A stretch of 60,000 nt of DNA from Acanthaster planci (GCF_001949145.1 NW_019091468.1:590245-650244); one strand, 5' to 3'; positions 1 to 11,907 are shown, counted from the first letter of the stretch. Numbers and translations are program-made. The notes: a model not told the origin generated them from the sequence alone.

Positions 1-179
1 AAAAAATTCAAGATATTTTGAGCACGTGATCTCAAAGTACGCCCTCTTGTGTGTGACCCAATAGGCATAAATCCAGGGTTTGGTAGGGGAGGGGAGTCGG
101 GTTCGCGTAGTAGTAGTTCTGTCCTCGCCTGCCACCTCTACAAATTCCAGCTCGGTCCACATGTGGATTGGGTTTTGAG

Positions 180-262
180 TCCCCACTTGAATCCGTGGGT
201 TTTACCCAGAATATTCCTCTGGGGTTTTCCTCCCACATCCAAAACTGTAACTGCCTCTGTGT
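180..262 (+). repeat. dispersed repeat, copy 1
   Basis: The stretch around CTGGGGTTTTCCTCCC is closely matched at 21228-21302, where the order of the flanking words (GTCCGTGGGTT, then CTGGGGTTTTCCTCCC, then AAAACTGAAC) is the same. Two independent copies show an interspersed element, class unknown. Confidence 0.55.
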
Positions 263-882
263 GATATATGTTTCCCAGGGATGCTTTGCCAACTGTACGA
301 TACCGATGGATGCAGATACTTTACGTTACAGATAGGACAGGACACCACGCTCAGTGCAGTTTCTGAATTTCGGATTTTATTATTAACTTTTCTGTATCCA
401 GAATTGACAGAATATAGCGATGAAAACGCCAAATAAACGAGTTACTTGATTGCTTTCATGTAAGAAAAAAGTATGGAAGTACAATGTATTAATCAAGAAC
501 TTGAAGAAGTACCCGTAGCCGGTTCAGAGGATGATAATGTGGGCACGTAAACAGTGCCCTCAAGCGGCACGCGGTGTTCTCTTCAACTGTGGAGGTGAAA
601 AGTGTCAACGACAGAAAAAAATCTTGCAAAGTCCGAGTGTATAGTCTCTTACCCCCTTTGCAATCCTGCAATAAATCAAAAGAACAGTGGATTTACCTCC
701 CTTTGTTTGCTACAAACCCGAAGTTTTTACAAAAGTAAAGAAACTTTCATGCTAATGAGGTATTGGCAGAGTCACATTGGTTTTTGGTGCCGGCGGATAA
801 CAATCACTCCCCTGTAGCTAAGTCAATCCACACCAAAAACAAATGTGATCAGACGGGGAAAAGCAGGTGTAGCGTGGTTGTG

Positions 883-1056
883 NNNNNNNNNNNNNNNNNN
901 NNNNNNNNNNNNNNNNNNNNNNNNNNNNNNNNNNNNNNNNNNNNNNNNNNNNNNNNNNNNNNNNNNNNNNNNNNNNNNNNNNNNNNNNNNNNNNNNNNNN
1001 NNNNNNNNNNNNNNNNNNNNNNNNNNNNNNNNNNNNNNNNNNNNNNNNNNNNNNNN
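883..1056. other. assembly gap (174 N)
   Basis: A run of N directly followed by an AAAC/CAAA microsatellite (1057-1092), which probably explains the failed assembly. Confidence 0.99.
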
Positions 1057-1092
1057 AAACAAACAAACAAACACCCCAACAAACAAACAAAC
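1057..1092. repeat. (AAAC)n microsatellite
   Basis: Tandem AAAC units interrupted by one ACCCC step, adjacent to the first gap. Confidence 0.85.
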
Positions 1093-1744
1093 TGTGAACA
1101 CGGAATTTATTCACCTGAGCTGAAAACATATCTGAAAAAGGGTTGATCACTTGCCTGTTGGTATATGAAGAAGAAAACTGTACTCCAGAAAAAAGTTGTT
1201 TAAAATATAAATTTCTGATGTACAAGCCGGACGGGTGTAAGGCTCCCGTCTCTGAGATATCACAGTTTGCTCATGCATATGGAAATACATTAGCATAAAA
1301 ACGAAAACGGCAATAAACTAACCACTGAAATAGTAAATCAGAAAGTGAATCTTAAGATAACTGAGATATAATGGCACATTCAAAAGTTTGTATTTAATTT
1401 AAAAAAAAAAAAACAAATGTAGCAATCCACTATAAAGGATCAGCAAAGAGAAGCTGTCCATTTGGATTCGTTAGAGTGAAAAAATTACTTTCGAATCGGA
1501 GCAAGTCTCCACTCAAAACTCGAGATAAGCCGTGACACGTCATTAATATAAGAGCACTGTTCATGCGACAGTTGATCAGCTACCTTGTTTTTTGTGTACC
1601 TTGTTTCCTCTCAAAATGCTCTCGGTTTTGGAGGTGACGTAAGTAGTGTATCTAGATTGCTGCATGTATATAGTTTATTCAATTATTAAAATCAATTGAC
1701 GTCAGTCATTGGGGTTTTATGAAAGGCAACTATTTGGCCTGCTT

Positions 1745-1895
1745 TTCGTGGCGTTAACAGCTGCTCTTTCCCACCCTTTCTGGAATAATTATGAACGACG
1801 ACGATTTCGAAAGGATGGTACCCTCGTTGCTGACAAACGTGACCACGGTGTCGGCTTACAGGGTACCCGACGTATGTTGCAGAGTTGACAGCTGG
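1745..1895 (-). pseudogene. profilin-like pseudogene fragment
   Basis: On the minus strand this stretch matches the 3' half of the second exon of the profilin-like gene at 9361-9753, in the same orientation. Shared words on the plus strand include GGCGT(T/C)AACAGC and AACGACGACGA. The reading frame keeps a recognisable VVTFVSNEGTI segment (intact gene: VVTLVSRNGTI) and, in another frame, AAVNATK (intact gene: AAVDAMK). A TAA stop, a short deletion after GTI and at least one frame change break it. No first exon or signal peptide was found nearby. It is probably a dead duplicate. Confidence 0.7.
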
Positions 1896-3093
1896 GATTA
1901 GAAGCGACCCTTCTTTCTTTCTCTTTGTTTACCTAAACAGAAACTCACAAAACCGAAACTTTTAGGCTAATTAGGCGCCGGTTTAGGACAACTGCTGGAA
2001 GTGCGCTGCGGAAAACATCAATGCAGTAATCAAAAGATGATTGACACCGACAATGCCAAAAAGCCCCCCCTCTAAAAAAAACCCAAAAACTATTGAACAA
2101 GGTGTTCAGACGGCTTTCAGTTTAATTAACAGCAATAAGTTGTTTGTGTTGCATTGTCGATCAGTGTAAACCGAAACAGAAAGGGGTAATTTGGAAGCCA
2201 GTACATTATTCCAAAAACTGTGACGTAGGCCTACTGCGTGAACCAGTGATAGTGACAGACGCGCATTGCGGAAACTACATACCACTAAGCAAGCTAGAAA
2301 GGTGCCTCTGGGCGGTATGTTCAGCGGATGTTTATAGACGGGTGGATATTTTATAAACCGTAAGGGCGAAAAGAGGCTATAAAATATCTGTCACTCTGGG
2401 GAGTCCACACCAAGTAATCTACACAGAACATGGTATGCATTTATTTTTATTTATTTTCCAACTCTGCCCAAGATAGGCTATACCACTGGTCGGTGAATGC
2501 GGCCGCTGGACACTGACGGCCCTGAGCAGAAGCACCCATTCATCGGCTGAAAAGAGCCATGTGGTCGGGAGTGCTCATAGGATTGTTGGTAGCGTTGCAA
2601 CAGCCACGCTTGCGTTTCATAGTCGTTCGTGAGCAGCGATGCACGGTTTTGAAAGAGTCTCAATTGCTAAGAAAATCGCGCCCTCTCTTGGTGAAGCTCG
2701 GAGCCCAATTGCAATGCAGAGCCACGTTAAGAGTGTTGCGACATGACTGTCTCAACTGTTGGAACTAAATGATGGATTATGCGTCTGTGCATATGGACAG
2801 TAGGCACACAATAGCTGCATGTTGTACTACATACATAATATACAGCCATTTGGTTTCAAAGTCTAAAGTTGACAATACTTTCTCTGTATACAGCTATGCA
2901 CTTATAAGAGCGCCCTCTATATCACAGAAATAATAATTGCCTTCCTGTTTTGAAGAAACATTTGTCATCTGTTTGGAGCATTATCTCGAAAAAAACGTAA
3001 TTTACATGTGTGCGTGCATACACGTATTTTCATTTATTTTAACACCGAACTGGCTTATTCATGTTGTGGTTTGTATTCTACAAGGAAAAGGAC
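1896..3093. other. upstream region of the WSC/sushi receptor
   Basis: No gene was recognised. The stretch contains one copy of the GAGCTGGACCA repeat (2521-2706, minus), a TATA-like TATAAAAT at 2378-2385 and a TATAAGAG at about 2905. Both are too far from the start codon at 3094 to be called as its promoter without transcript data. Confidence 0.4.
2521..2706 (-). repeat. GAGCTGGACCA dispersed repeat, copy 1
   Basis: Read on the minus strand it runs from CACCAAGAGAGGGCGCGATT through ACGACTATGAAA and ACATGGCTCTTTTC to GGGTGCTTCTGCTCA. The same order of words occurs at 3903-4096 and 42657-42793, and the first end alone appears as an inverted pair at 42245-42342. Confidence 0.7.
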
Positions 3094-6000
3094 ATGGCGG
3101 CCAGGAGTATGTTGGTAGCACTGCTCTTCCTGATAGCTAAAAGCATACAAATCATTGATCGTGAGTACATGGCATTTGTAATTTAAACCCGCTATCTGAC
3201 TCATGATTTTCTTGATCATATTTCACTGTAGCAGCGAATCCTGGGACCTATACCAGTTTTTATTCAGTTTTCCACACGAAAAGCAACTTTTCTAAAACAA
3301 ACATTCAGCTAAATTAATTTCCCACGGTGGAAGATCGATGAGGAAATTTCAGGATGACTGCATTTACATACATTAATCCTTACAATCATATAGAAATCCA
3401 AACCGCCCTGGAAGTATAAAAACGAAGCTACAAAAGTGTTTCCCTAGGCTTTTGAACTTATCTCGAATCTGGAACTTATCTCGAATCTAATGCTGAGAGA
3501 TTAAGTAGATAGGCCTATAACAGTGCGATTGAGTCAATTTCCTTGCTCGTAATTTTCTTGGTGCGATTGAACAGTTTGTAGAGCGTAGAACGGCAAAAGC
3601 GTGCGCTGATAATTATGCCAATCGAATGCCAAAAGGTTAATTTTATGCTGAGACTGCAGACAATTCAGATTTATGGAATCTGGAATATAAGTTTTTCCGT
3701 CGTCAATTGACGATATGGGCAATTTGGCCAGCGACAATTTTCAACCTCTGGTCGGCTTTGCTTGGTACATATTTTATGCATAATTAGTTAGTGGTCAAAG
3801 TCAACCCCTTGGTTGAAACTTTGTTGCTGATCGTACTAGTTCCATCTTGTCGGACCATGGGTGCATCCGAATCTTGTGTATAGGTCCATCCTCCGCATGA
3901 GCCCCGAGCTGGACCAAAAAAGGGCGCTATTTTCCTAGCAACCCAGTCTCCTGTAGTCGGAACTGCACTTTTATGGTTCTCAGACGACTATGAAAATATG
4001 CACGCATTACTGTCGCCTCGGTACCAGCAAATTTAAAATGAACACGCCCGACCAACAGGGCTCTTTTCCACCGGAGAGGGGATGCTTCTGCTCAAGGTGG
4101 ATAGACCAAGCCGTCGATCTGGACGCCTGTTTTGGACATGGCCTATGTTGTGCAAGTGGAGTAAATGGAGCACGGCTGCACGTGGCACCTTCATGTCTTC
4201 CCACGACGGCATCCGAAAGTTGTGGCTGCTGCTTGAGATAACGGGTGCACCTATCTGGAATCCACCGCCTGGCGGCTGCCGTCACTTCCCATAGATCCGA
4301 GTGTCGCTCCATATTATATTGCTTTCTTATTTGTTTTGCAGACCCTGGCTATAAGGGCTGCTACTGGGACGAGGCAGAAATGAGAGACAGCGCCTTTGGG
4401 CGTTTTGTCGTCAGAAACAACACCATGACGGTGGAAAAATGCTTGCAGATCTGCAAGCGGAGGAACGACAGCCTTGCCGGGCTCAGGCAACGCGACCAGT
4501 GCCACTGCGGTAACCGTATCAGCGACAAGAGACGATCGCGATCTGACCGACAAAAATGTGCTTTCAACTGCACCGGGAATGAGAGGCAATTCTGCGGGGG
4601 ACATTATCCGCACGAAAACAAGACGAGAATGTCTGTTTACAACGGTTAGTTAATAGGTCCAGCCCAATTTCATGGCGCTGCTTAAACCCCTAGGGTGAAC
4701 GATATGTAAAAATCACTGAAATCGGAGAATTTGGGGACTGTAAGGGCTAACAGCAGAAAATTCGTACGTGCCCGTAGCAAAAAGCTGTAGGCTACTTATC
4801 ATTAGGCCTAAAACGCTATTTCATGGCGGTGGTTTGCAAGGTTGTGCTTAAGGTTGATATGTTTAAGGTTAGAGATTTCCAATATTTTGTCACCATCTTA
4901 AATACATTTTTCCTCCAAGGTACGTGTGCGTTCTGCCGTGCGAGGTACTGCTTACTGTCTTCATGAAATACGCGGAGCCTCTTTCAGCGTAAAATTGTGT
5001 GCTATCATTAACCACTTTTTAGAGCCCCGATTCTCAAATGATCAACGTTAAAGGATTGATGCTTCGGTTTCTGACAGGAAATACATGTATATACAGAATT
5101 GTTTACACTTTGATCACAGTCTCTTCCAGTGAATGTCCGCATCCGGCAATCCCAGCACACGGCTCGGTGATGGAAACCGGGGATTTCTGGTTCGGGTCAG
5201 AGGTCACCTTCCGGTGTGACGTCGGTTTTGAGCTCCACGGCAACCGCTCGGTGCAATGCATCCAGAACAAATTTGGCAATGTCATTTGGTCTCAGGCGAT
5301 TCCAGGATGCCTCGAAGTCACGAGCCAGCAAAACGGTAACTGAGTAATTCTACATTCTCAGCAACTAAAACACCTTCAGCCAATCAGAATCGTGCTATTT
5401 ATGGAGACAGGGTGTTTCTAAAAAGATGAAACCGATATTACTTATTCTGTTTCTTGAATGTGACTAATTTTTATATTCTCTTTCTTAAGACATCAAGAAA
5501 TCCACATTTCCATCACTCATGACTGAGCAGCAAGTGAACTATGGGCCGTGTTATAAATGACTTTGCACTCAGATGTGTCACGGGTTTGAACAGCCTGCAG
5601 CATTAAGCACACAGCCCAAATCATTTATCCAAAGACGACTACAGTTTTGGGATTATTGTTTCCACGGCCTAGCCCCAGTGTTCTTCAACATGCCCCCTAG
5701 CTCCGTTCTTTCCAAAGCAAACTTCTGCCCTTGTTCTCATCGCTTTTAAATGGGCATCACCATTTGGGACATTCAGCAAACACTGCGCATAATTCTGACA
5801 AAAAAACTATCTCTGGACAGTCTGAATTCAAAACAGCTATTTTGGTGCAAAGCCGTTTCTGATTGGGTCCATTCAGTCATTTGTGACGGAAATTTGGATT
5901 TTTTAGTGTCAAAAGAAATTAGAGGACATCATAATAAGGCAGATGATGGTTACCATTTACCAAAATAATCAGTCACATAAAAAAAAAATTCATCTCGGTT

Positions 6001-8307
6001 TCCCTTCAGACATGCACTCTGTGTGAAACCAGTCTCTGTAACGTCAGAAAGCACCTTGCAGTCGATACGGATCGCCCTCTAGCCCTTTTCAAAACAGATT
6101 TGTCAACTTCTACATACACACCTGCCTCCTTGTTTAAGTTATTCATTTTTCAGTCAAAGGTGTTTACATCCCCAGTCATAAAAACACGATAGTCACTCGT
6201 TTGAAATCTTTGGTTTCGCTTTTTTCTTTTAAGGGCACCTAGATTCACCTGGAGACGAAGACTATGAGACTCCAGAAGTTAGCAAAGGTAGAAATCGCTA
6301 AAAAAAAAGAGAACGTTCAGTAGCCTTCAACTTCTTCACACAATTAAACAGTGAGACAGTATTGTACGATTCCACGAAAAATCAACTATGATTGACCTCT
6401 CCATTCTAAATCAAGATCTTTTTACTTTAATGATTATAAGTCTAAAGGCGCCTGTTGATATGTGCGTTAATACTTACGCCAAGCGTTACGTATCCGTCAA
6501 AATTGCTCCCGGGGTGATTTTGATGGCCGAGCGCAACGCCCACGCGTGTTATATTAATGGGTAGATTTTTGTGTCAGTGAAAGTTGAGCGCATGAAGCAA
6601 CGTCTATTATACGCAACGGGTCCCCTAAACTAATAAGGAGCTTTAACAGTTCATTTTCGCTTCCAGCTCCCGCCGACGATTTGGCCTAGAATGTAGGACT
6701 ACATGCATGGGACGCGTAGCTATGCCATTTTGTCTAAGGATTCAGTATGGATTTTAAAACTTTGTACATAACTCAACTTCCATGTCCCCTTAGGACAACT
6801 TTAGACTATGTACGTTTTTTGGGGGTGCGTTGCGTGCACGAAGCGTTCATGCATTTCACTTTCATAGACACAAAAATCAACTCCAGTAACATAACACAAG
6901 ACTTAGTGTGTGGCGTTTGGTCGTCAAAATCGCCGCGAGAGCGACGGATACCTAACGCTTGGCACAAGTGTTGACTCGCATGAAGAAAGGCACCTCGAGG
7001 AAGTACTAGGGCTCATGTTAATTTCCCTACATGTATATTCATGAGTTATCCCTATTCATGAGCAAAACCTTGACGTCATTTAAGGGAGACGTTTGACCGT
7101 CATACACCCGATTCAGTATCAAAAGTTGGGGAAAATAAGCCTTCGCTGTGTGGTCAGTTGATTGTTTTTTGGCGCACACGTGACATTTCGTCGAAAGTTT
7201 GCATGGTCAAGATCGCTGCCGTCTTATTTCCGGTTAATGCTTCATTTTATGAAATTGTGTGAATCTTGTCTTATACGCAGGAACAGTCGTCGGGGTGTCG
7301 GTTTCACTCTCGCTCTTTTTCATACTCGCTTGCGGCTTGTTTGGAGTCTTCGTTTTGAAACGGTAGGCCTAAAAACTAATGGTGCCAGTTTTATACACTA
7401 TTTCAATTAACCTATCATTGTTTAAAAAATACACATTTCTAACAGGGGCCCAAGTGTGAGCTCAAGCGATATCATACGAAAATAAAATTTGTTTAACTTG
7501 AGTTTGGGGAACTGTAAATTTCGAGGCGTCCTTAGCATTATAAAATTTTGATTACGACAAACATTTTGATGAAATTTTACTCTGGGGAAAGTAAACTTTA
7601 ATATTGAGTTTGCCCTTTATATTGACAGGGCTGGATAGCGTTCTCAACTTGTGAAAAAATTTGACTGGAACCATTGCCTCTACTTGTTAGTATAGATATG
7701 TTAGTATTCGACGTCAGCAAGCATGCATGTGACTTGTTCTTAAAAGCTCTTAGAAAACACGGTACATGTATATAGTATTTCTTATATCTGTTAAAGAGGA
7801 AATCAAATGCCAACTTTTTGAGACTTTTAAGCTAGCAAGAAAACTTTTGAAGTAAAACACCTCCCCTACTTGAAATAACATAGGAGAAAACTGCAAAGCG
7901 ACGAGACAGTGGCCAGCAGTGGAGACATCGGTCAAGAGCCTGACCGCGTTGGAATGAAGAAAGACCAGTCCGGAATCAGTCAGGCGCACGCGAACAATAC
8001 CTACGGCCTGACGACACGGCCATCTCCTTACGAAGTCGTGGAGCTTGCCGATGACGTAGAGGAAGCCCATCTTTCCACTGCTGCAGAAGGTGAATCTTAC
8101 CCGCGGAAAGGAGATGGAGACGATCCGGTGCCCATTCGTGAACGGTCAGATTGTGCAGACGGCGACGACCTTCAAGAGGCTGGCGTCGGTGCCGGTTACC
8201 GGTCACGGCCATTGGCCGATTCAAGTCTTGATGTTGCAGATGAAGGAGGCTGGGTGGATAACATAATTTACGAAACTACCGATCATGAGGACAAGACGTG
8301 TGTTTAG
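3094..8307 (+). CDS. WSC and sushi domain type I membrane receptor (381 aa)
   Basis: Six exons: 3094-3160, 4342-4644, 5120-5335, 6234-6287, 7281-7362, 7884-8307. All introns are GT-AG, phases 1,1,1,1,2, total 1146 nt. Residues 1-22 form a signal peptide. Residues 24-123 are a WSC domain (GYKGCYWD start, CHCGN, CTGNERQFCGG, ending in MSVYN), a cysteine-rich module that in other proteins binds carbohydrate. Residues 125-195 are one sushi/CCP module with Cys 129, 156, 170, 187 and the usual late Trp. An acidic linker exon (197-213, Tyr206 in GDEDYETPE) leads to one TM helix (215-238) and a 140-residue tail. The tail has SPYEVV around Tyr290 (fits the ITIM consensus), Tyr370 in IIYETT, and a C-terminal TCV resembling a class I PDZ ligand. 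The domains are clear. A receptor or lectin-like role at the cell surface is inference, and the ligand is unknown. Confidence 0.88.
3903..4096 (+). repeat. GAGCTGGACCA dispersed repeat, copy 2
   Basis: Plus-strand copy in intron 1 of the WSC/sushi gene. It starts with GAGCTGGACCAAAAAAGGGC, continues with CTCAGACGACTATGAAA and ends with GATGCTTCTGCTCA. Confidence 0.7.
7022..7085 (+). repeat. short dispersed repeat (CATGAGCAAAAC)
   Basis: The word order TATTCATGAGCAAAAC then GA(C/T)GTCATT is repeated at 19515-19560. It lies in intron 4 of the receptor gene. Only two short copies are visible and the class is unknown. Confidence 0.4.
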
Positions 8308-8311
8308 TTGT

Positions 8312-8345
8312 GGTTAACCCTAAAAGAGCCGGGTTATTTTGGCCC
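8312..8345 (+). repeat. solo terminus of AAAGAGCCGGG MITE
   Basis: TTAACCCTAAAAGAGCCGGG matches the left terminus of the element at 27053-27480 with one change. No matching right end was found nearby, so it is a truncated copy. Confidence 0.55.
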
Positions 8346-8790
8346 ATCTCACAGACCGAGTAGAATGAGGGGGTCCCCAAGAGCTTGGCTATACCTTGCT
8401 CGAATTTCGGAGACTTGGCATTAAGATACTCCTTTATATGACAATTGTGAAGTTGTTGGTATGGTGATTTGAAGTTCAAGGCTGACCGCAGGCCAGCCCA
8501 CGTACATTGAGTACCGCAGTGGAAAAAGTATACTTTTTGGCTGACCCGTCTCGGAAAAATGAGCGCTGCGCAAGAACAGTATATCCGATTTTCACAAACT
8601 TGGTGTCAAAATGACCGCCAAGAGTTACTCTATAAACCGAAAAGCCCAACTCTTGAAAAATGCAGTGCGATGATATCAGGTAACAATATGGGGGGATTCC
8701 GTCCCGGCCCTTTTAAGGTTAAGCATAGGCGCGGCGTTTGGCAGTCCGTAAATGAGCCCATTCGGAACCATCAGCCCATCACCTAACATA

Positions 8791-8890
8791 TAGCGCGTCC
8801 GAGGTCATTCGGACACGCGTGCGAGGCCTGTCCTTATATTAGTGCAGCCCTACGCGGACAAGCGCTTGCTTTGTTCCCGAATGACCTTGC
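8791..8890 (+). mobile_element. GGTCATTCGG MITE, copy 1
   Basis: About 100 bp with inverted ends: GTCCGAGGTCATTCGG on the left and the complementary CCGAATGACCT near the right. It shares the interior AGGGCTGC/CGCGGAC order with copies at 48553-48650 (opposite strand) and 52512-52610. Confidence 0.7.
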
Positions 8891-9360
8891 TTTTTGAAAA
8901 ATCTAACTGGCTCGTCCATATACAGTACATGTAATTACAAACACTGTAACCACAGACTTGAGTATCAACATCCATCGTTACTGTTTTAATAGGCCGTTTA
9001 TATCTTCAGCAGATTTCAAGAATAAGCAAATTGGTTTTATCTGGGAATAAGAAAGTTGGTGAAAGTTTCATCGACATTAAGTATACATATCGATAGAAAT
9101 CGGTTTCAAAAATCGTGTTCCCTTAAACCAATAGTGAAACTTAAATTAACATGCTCGTGGCTAACTATATGCAAATATTTTGATTTCTATTCTTTCAAAC
9201 TACTGATGATTGTTTAGTCAACAATTTTCTTGTCAAAAGTCTCTGCGTTATGCAGGTTGGGCTGTTTGAACGGTTTAATTAAACAAAAACATGCATTTGC
9301 CTAGCAAAACTCTTACTACACCGTTTGAGATAAATCATCAGGTCCGTTTCTGAAATGGAA

Positions 9361-10606
9361 CTACTTGGTTGTAGTTTTCATGGCGTCAACAGCAGCCGTC
9401 ATTCCACCCTTCGGAGACTGAACGACGACAATTCCGAAGTTGGCCTTCTTCATGTTGATGGTGCCATTCCGGCTGACAAGCGTGACTACGCCGTCGGCCG
9501 ACGGAGTGCCCGCGACGCGGTACATGCGATCGCCGACGGTCAACCCGTTGGTTTGGAATGAGTCGAAGCGCCCGCTCGTGAACGCGCTAACAATGGCGTT
9601 CCTCTGCATGGCGGACAGAGGTACCGCTCCCTGACCGCCAGACGCCAGCAACGTACCGTCCTGCTTGTCGAGCACAGAGATGCGGTCGATAGCCGTCTTA
9701 CCATCGGCCTTCGTCGCGCCCGACGTCAGGCGCTGAATGTAACCACCAGCCGTCTGTGTTGCAATAGATAAGAGAAAAGAAGTGCCAGTATTGATCAAAA
9801 GGACGTAATTTGGTTTTTAAAAAGGCGTGGGTTCTTTCGGCTCCCACTCTAGGCTCTACTGATCCATTATGCCCCGCCCACTGCGCACCTGAGTAGTAAC
9901 ACGTGTGCGCCCCTAATTGCTCAGTGCAACCACCATAATGAGAGTTTTCAGTATACGTCTCGAACCCGTGTCCGTAATAAGGCCATGTCCGAACCGGGCT
10001 TCCTGAATTACGGCTAGGTCTACTGTCTACCCGTCTCTGCTTGTTTCCGATGACTCTGAATCCGATGTTCTTACCACAAGGCCATGGCACCCCACTCGAC
10101 AATAAATGCACCAAAGCTTTACTTGATTCTGTCCTAGTAAGCCTTCACTCCCAACTCTTCTTTGCTCATACCTACCTTTAAGTACCTTACAAGGAAGCAC
10201 TTCCGTGAGAATGTGGCTATATAAGGGCGATTCACAATAGTGCGCCACCAAGAGTTTGCAACACGCTGGCCAATCATAACGCGCGAAATTTGCCGACCAT
10301 TTCCAAACGCGCATTGGGTCGACAAATTTCGCGCACTGTGATTGGCCAACGCGTTGCAAACTCTTGGAGGCGCACTATTGTGAAACGGCCGTATTATTGA
10401 ATTGAAGTGGAATATGTGTGGACCACTTGAGAAGGATTTTTGAAGCCCAAGCTATTACTAATTGGTCTACCTACCTGCGCATTTTCGGCTTTTATTCCGG
10501 CGATGACGCGCCGAAGTAGGCTATCTAAGGAGTCAACTTCGGCGTTGCATGATACGAATGCGCTGGCTACCAGCGAGAAGAGAAAGACGCACTTCAATCC
10601 GTTCAT
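9361..10606 (-). CDS. profilin-like protein with signal peptide (174 aa)
   Basis: Two exons on the minus strand, 10475-10606 and 9361-9753, joined in phase 0 by a GT-AG intron. Residues 1-22 (MNGLKCVFLFSLVASAFVSC start) form a clear signal peptide. From about residue 45 the protein follows the profilin pattern: GYIQRL helix, DKQDGTLLAS, a central helix (NAIVSAF), NGLTVGDRMYRV, NGTINMKK, FGIVVVQS and a C-terminal helix AAVDAM. Profilins are normally cytosolic actin- and polyproline-binding proteins of about 120-140 residues without a signal peptide. In my reading the first aromatic of the N-terminal helix, the Trp after the DG turn and the C-terminal Tyr are missing, and one late beta strand is shortened, so polyproline binding is doubtful. 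The exon structure is well supported; profilin homology is likely but distant; function is unknown. Confidence 0.72.
10225..10390. mobile_element. foldback MITE in profilin-like intron
   Basis: Two arms of about 60 bp are near-perfect inverted copies. The left arm begins TTCACAATAGTGCGCC at 10231 and the right arm ends GGCGCACTATTGTGAA at 10384; they are separated by about 30 bp. It carries no coding capacity. It lies in the single intron of the profilin-like gene. Confidence 0.85.
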
Positions 10607-10673
10607 GATGGAGCTGCAGGGAAAACAGTGGAAAGAAACGACCCAACACTGGATTTAGGAACGAGCGTTAGGG

Positions 10674-10681
10674 CTTATTTA
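10674..10681 (-). promoter_or_regulatory. possible TATA-like box of the profilin-like gene
   Basis: TAAATAAG on the minus strand lies about 70 nt before the ATG at 10606, which would leave a short 5' UTR of about 40 nt. This is position evidence only; no transcript data. Confidence 0.25.
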
Positions 10682-11907
10682 GATCTGGAAAGAGTTCTGT
10701 ATCCGGCCACCATCCCTAACAGTCCCAAATCCTCCGATTTCAATATGATTTCTTATATACACCCTATGGGGCAGGGGGTTAAAATGATCAGATGATGATG
10801 AAACAGAATATTGGAAGGATAAAAATCTTTCTCTCATGACACATAGACTTGTCCACGAGGTATGAGGTGGTGGCTGAACGTGGAACCCTTTCTTAGATCT
10901 ACTTCCAGTGTCTCCGCTTGCAGAACTAAACGGAACATGCCGGTGCTCAGCAGGTGTCTGGCGGTAAACGACATCAATTCGGCTCTCTACGTCAGCGTGC
11001 GAGATGGCCGAAGAGCCTCGGTTATGCGACTTTATTTACCGGTACGTGAGGCTGCAGACTGAGTGGTAATTTATTCAAAATTGATCAGCGCAAAATTGTA
11101 GAAAAGATGTGACGTTTAAATAGAGGAATACTTCAATTTTTCAAAATACCTTGAAAATGTTCTCGACTCTCCATTAACAATTTGCACAACCAACCACGTC
11201 AGGATACTTCGGGGCATCAAACAAAACTACAGACAAAAATTCGGAAAGAATGTTGCATCCTGCCTCCACCTTAGCTTTTTTCATCACATATCATTTCAAT
11301 AAAGACCAATCATTGCAGAATTGCAGAAAAGACATGGATTTTGCCCTGACATTCAAATTTCATTAAAAATTGCTACACTTGTGCACACAACCACTGAAGT
11401 TAAAGATTGCAGCTGAAAGTTTGGACTCAGAAACAGTTTGCCCTACACCTTTGAAGATACTACGGCTGCTTTAAAACTATCGGATTTTGGGAATTCGCAC
11501 AGGGGTCACTCTGTTAAGTTGGGGTCGAAAAATGTGACTTTTTTAGATCTCCTATTACAGGTGACCTATGTAACTTGACATAAAACTAACACTGAAATTG
11601 ACTCCACGCTATTTTTGTTTGCAAAGCTGCCAATTTACATTATTTAATCACTCTTGGAAATTAAAGAATGTGTTCCGAGCTTCAAAATTAGGCCTTTATG
11701 CCACATGTGACAAGGACATGAAGAAAATTAGACCTCAGATTTACAGAATTGGCCGGAACGATGTACATTCATCAAATACCAAATGAAAATCTCCGAGCCG
11801 TTGTCTCACAGGTGAGAGCATGGGCTCAGAACGCGACTCAGGCAGTCTGGTATCTGCTGCCCTTTCAGCTACCTTAGTGCCACGTTTTAATGAAATACTG
11901 AAGAGTC

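Larger units (their letters stand above)
1..1744. other. gene-free stretch with repeats and a gap
   Basis: I see no supportable gene here. The stretch holds a dispersed repeat near 180-262, a sizeable assembly gap, and an AAAC-type microsatellite next to the gap. The remaining sequence is AT-rich with stop codons in all frames; short open frames here have no recognisable domain and no splice context. Confidence 0.6.
8308..9360. other. spacer between receptor and profilin-like gene
   Basis: No gene was seen. It contains a solo end of the AAAGAGCCGGG element (8312-8345) just past the receptor stop codon and one GGTCATTCGG MITE (8791-8890). The two neighbouring genes are convergent across it. 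Confidence 0.5.
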
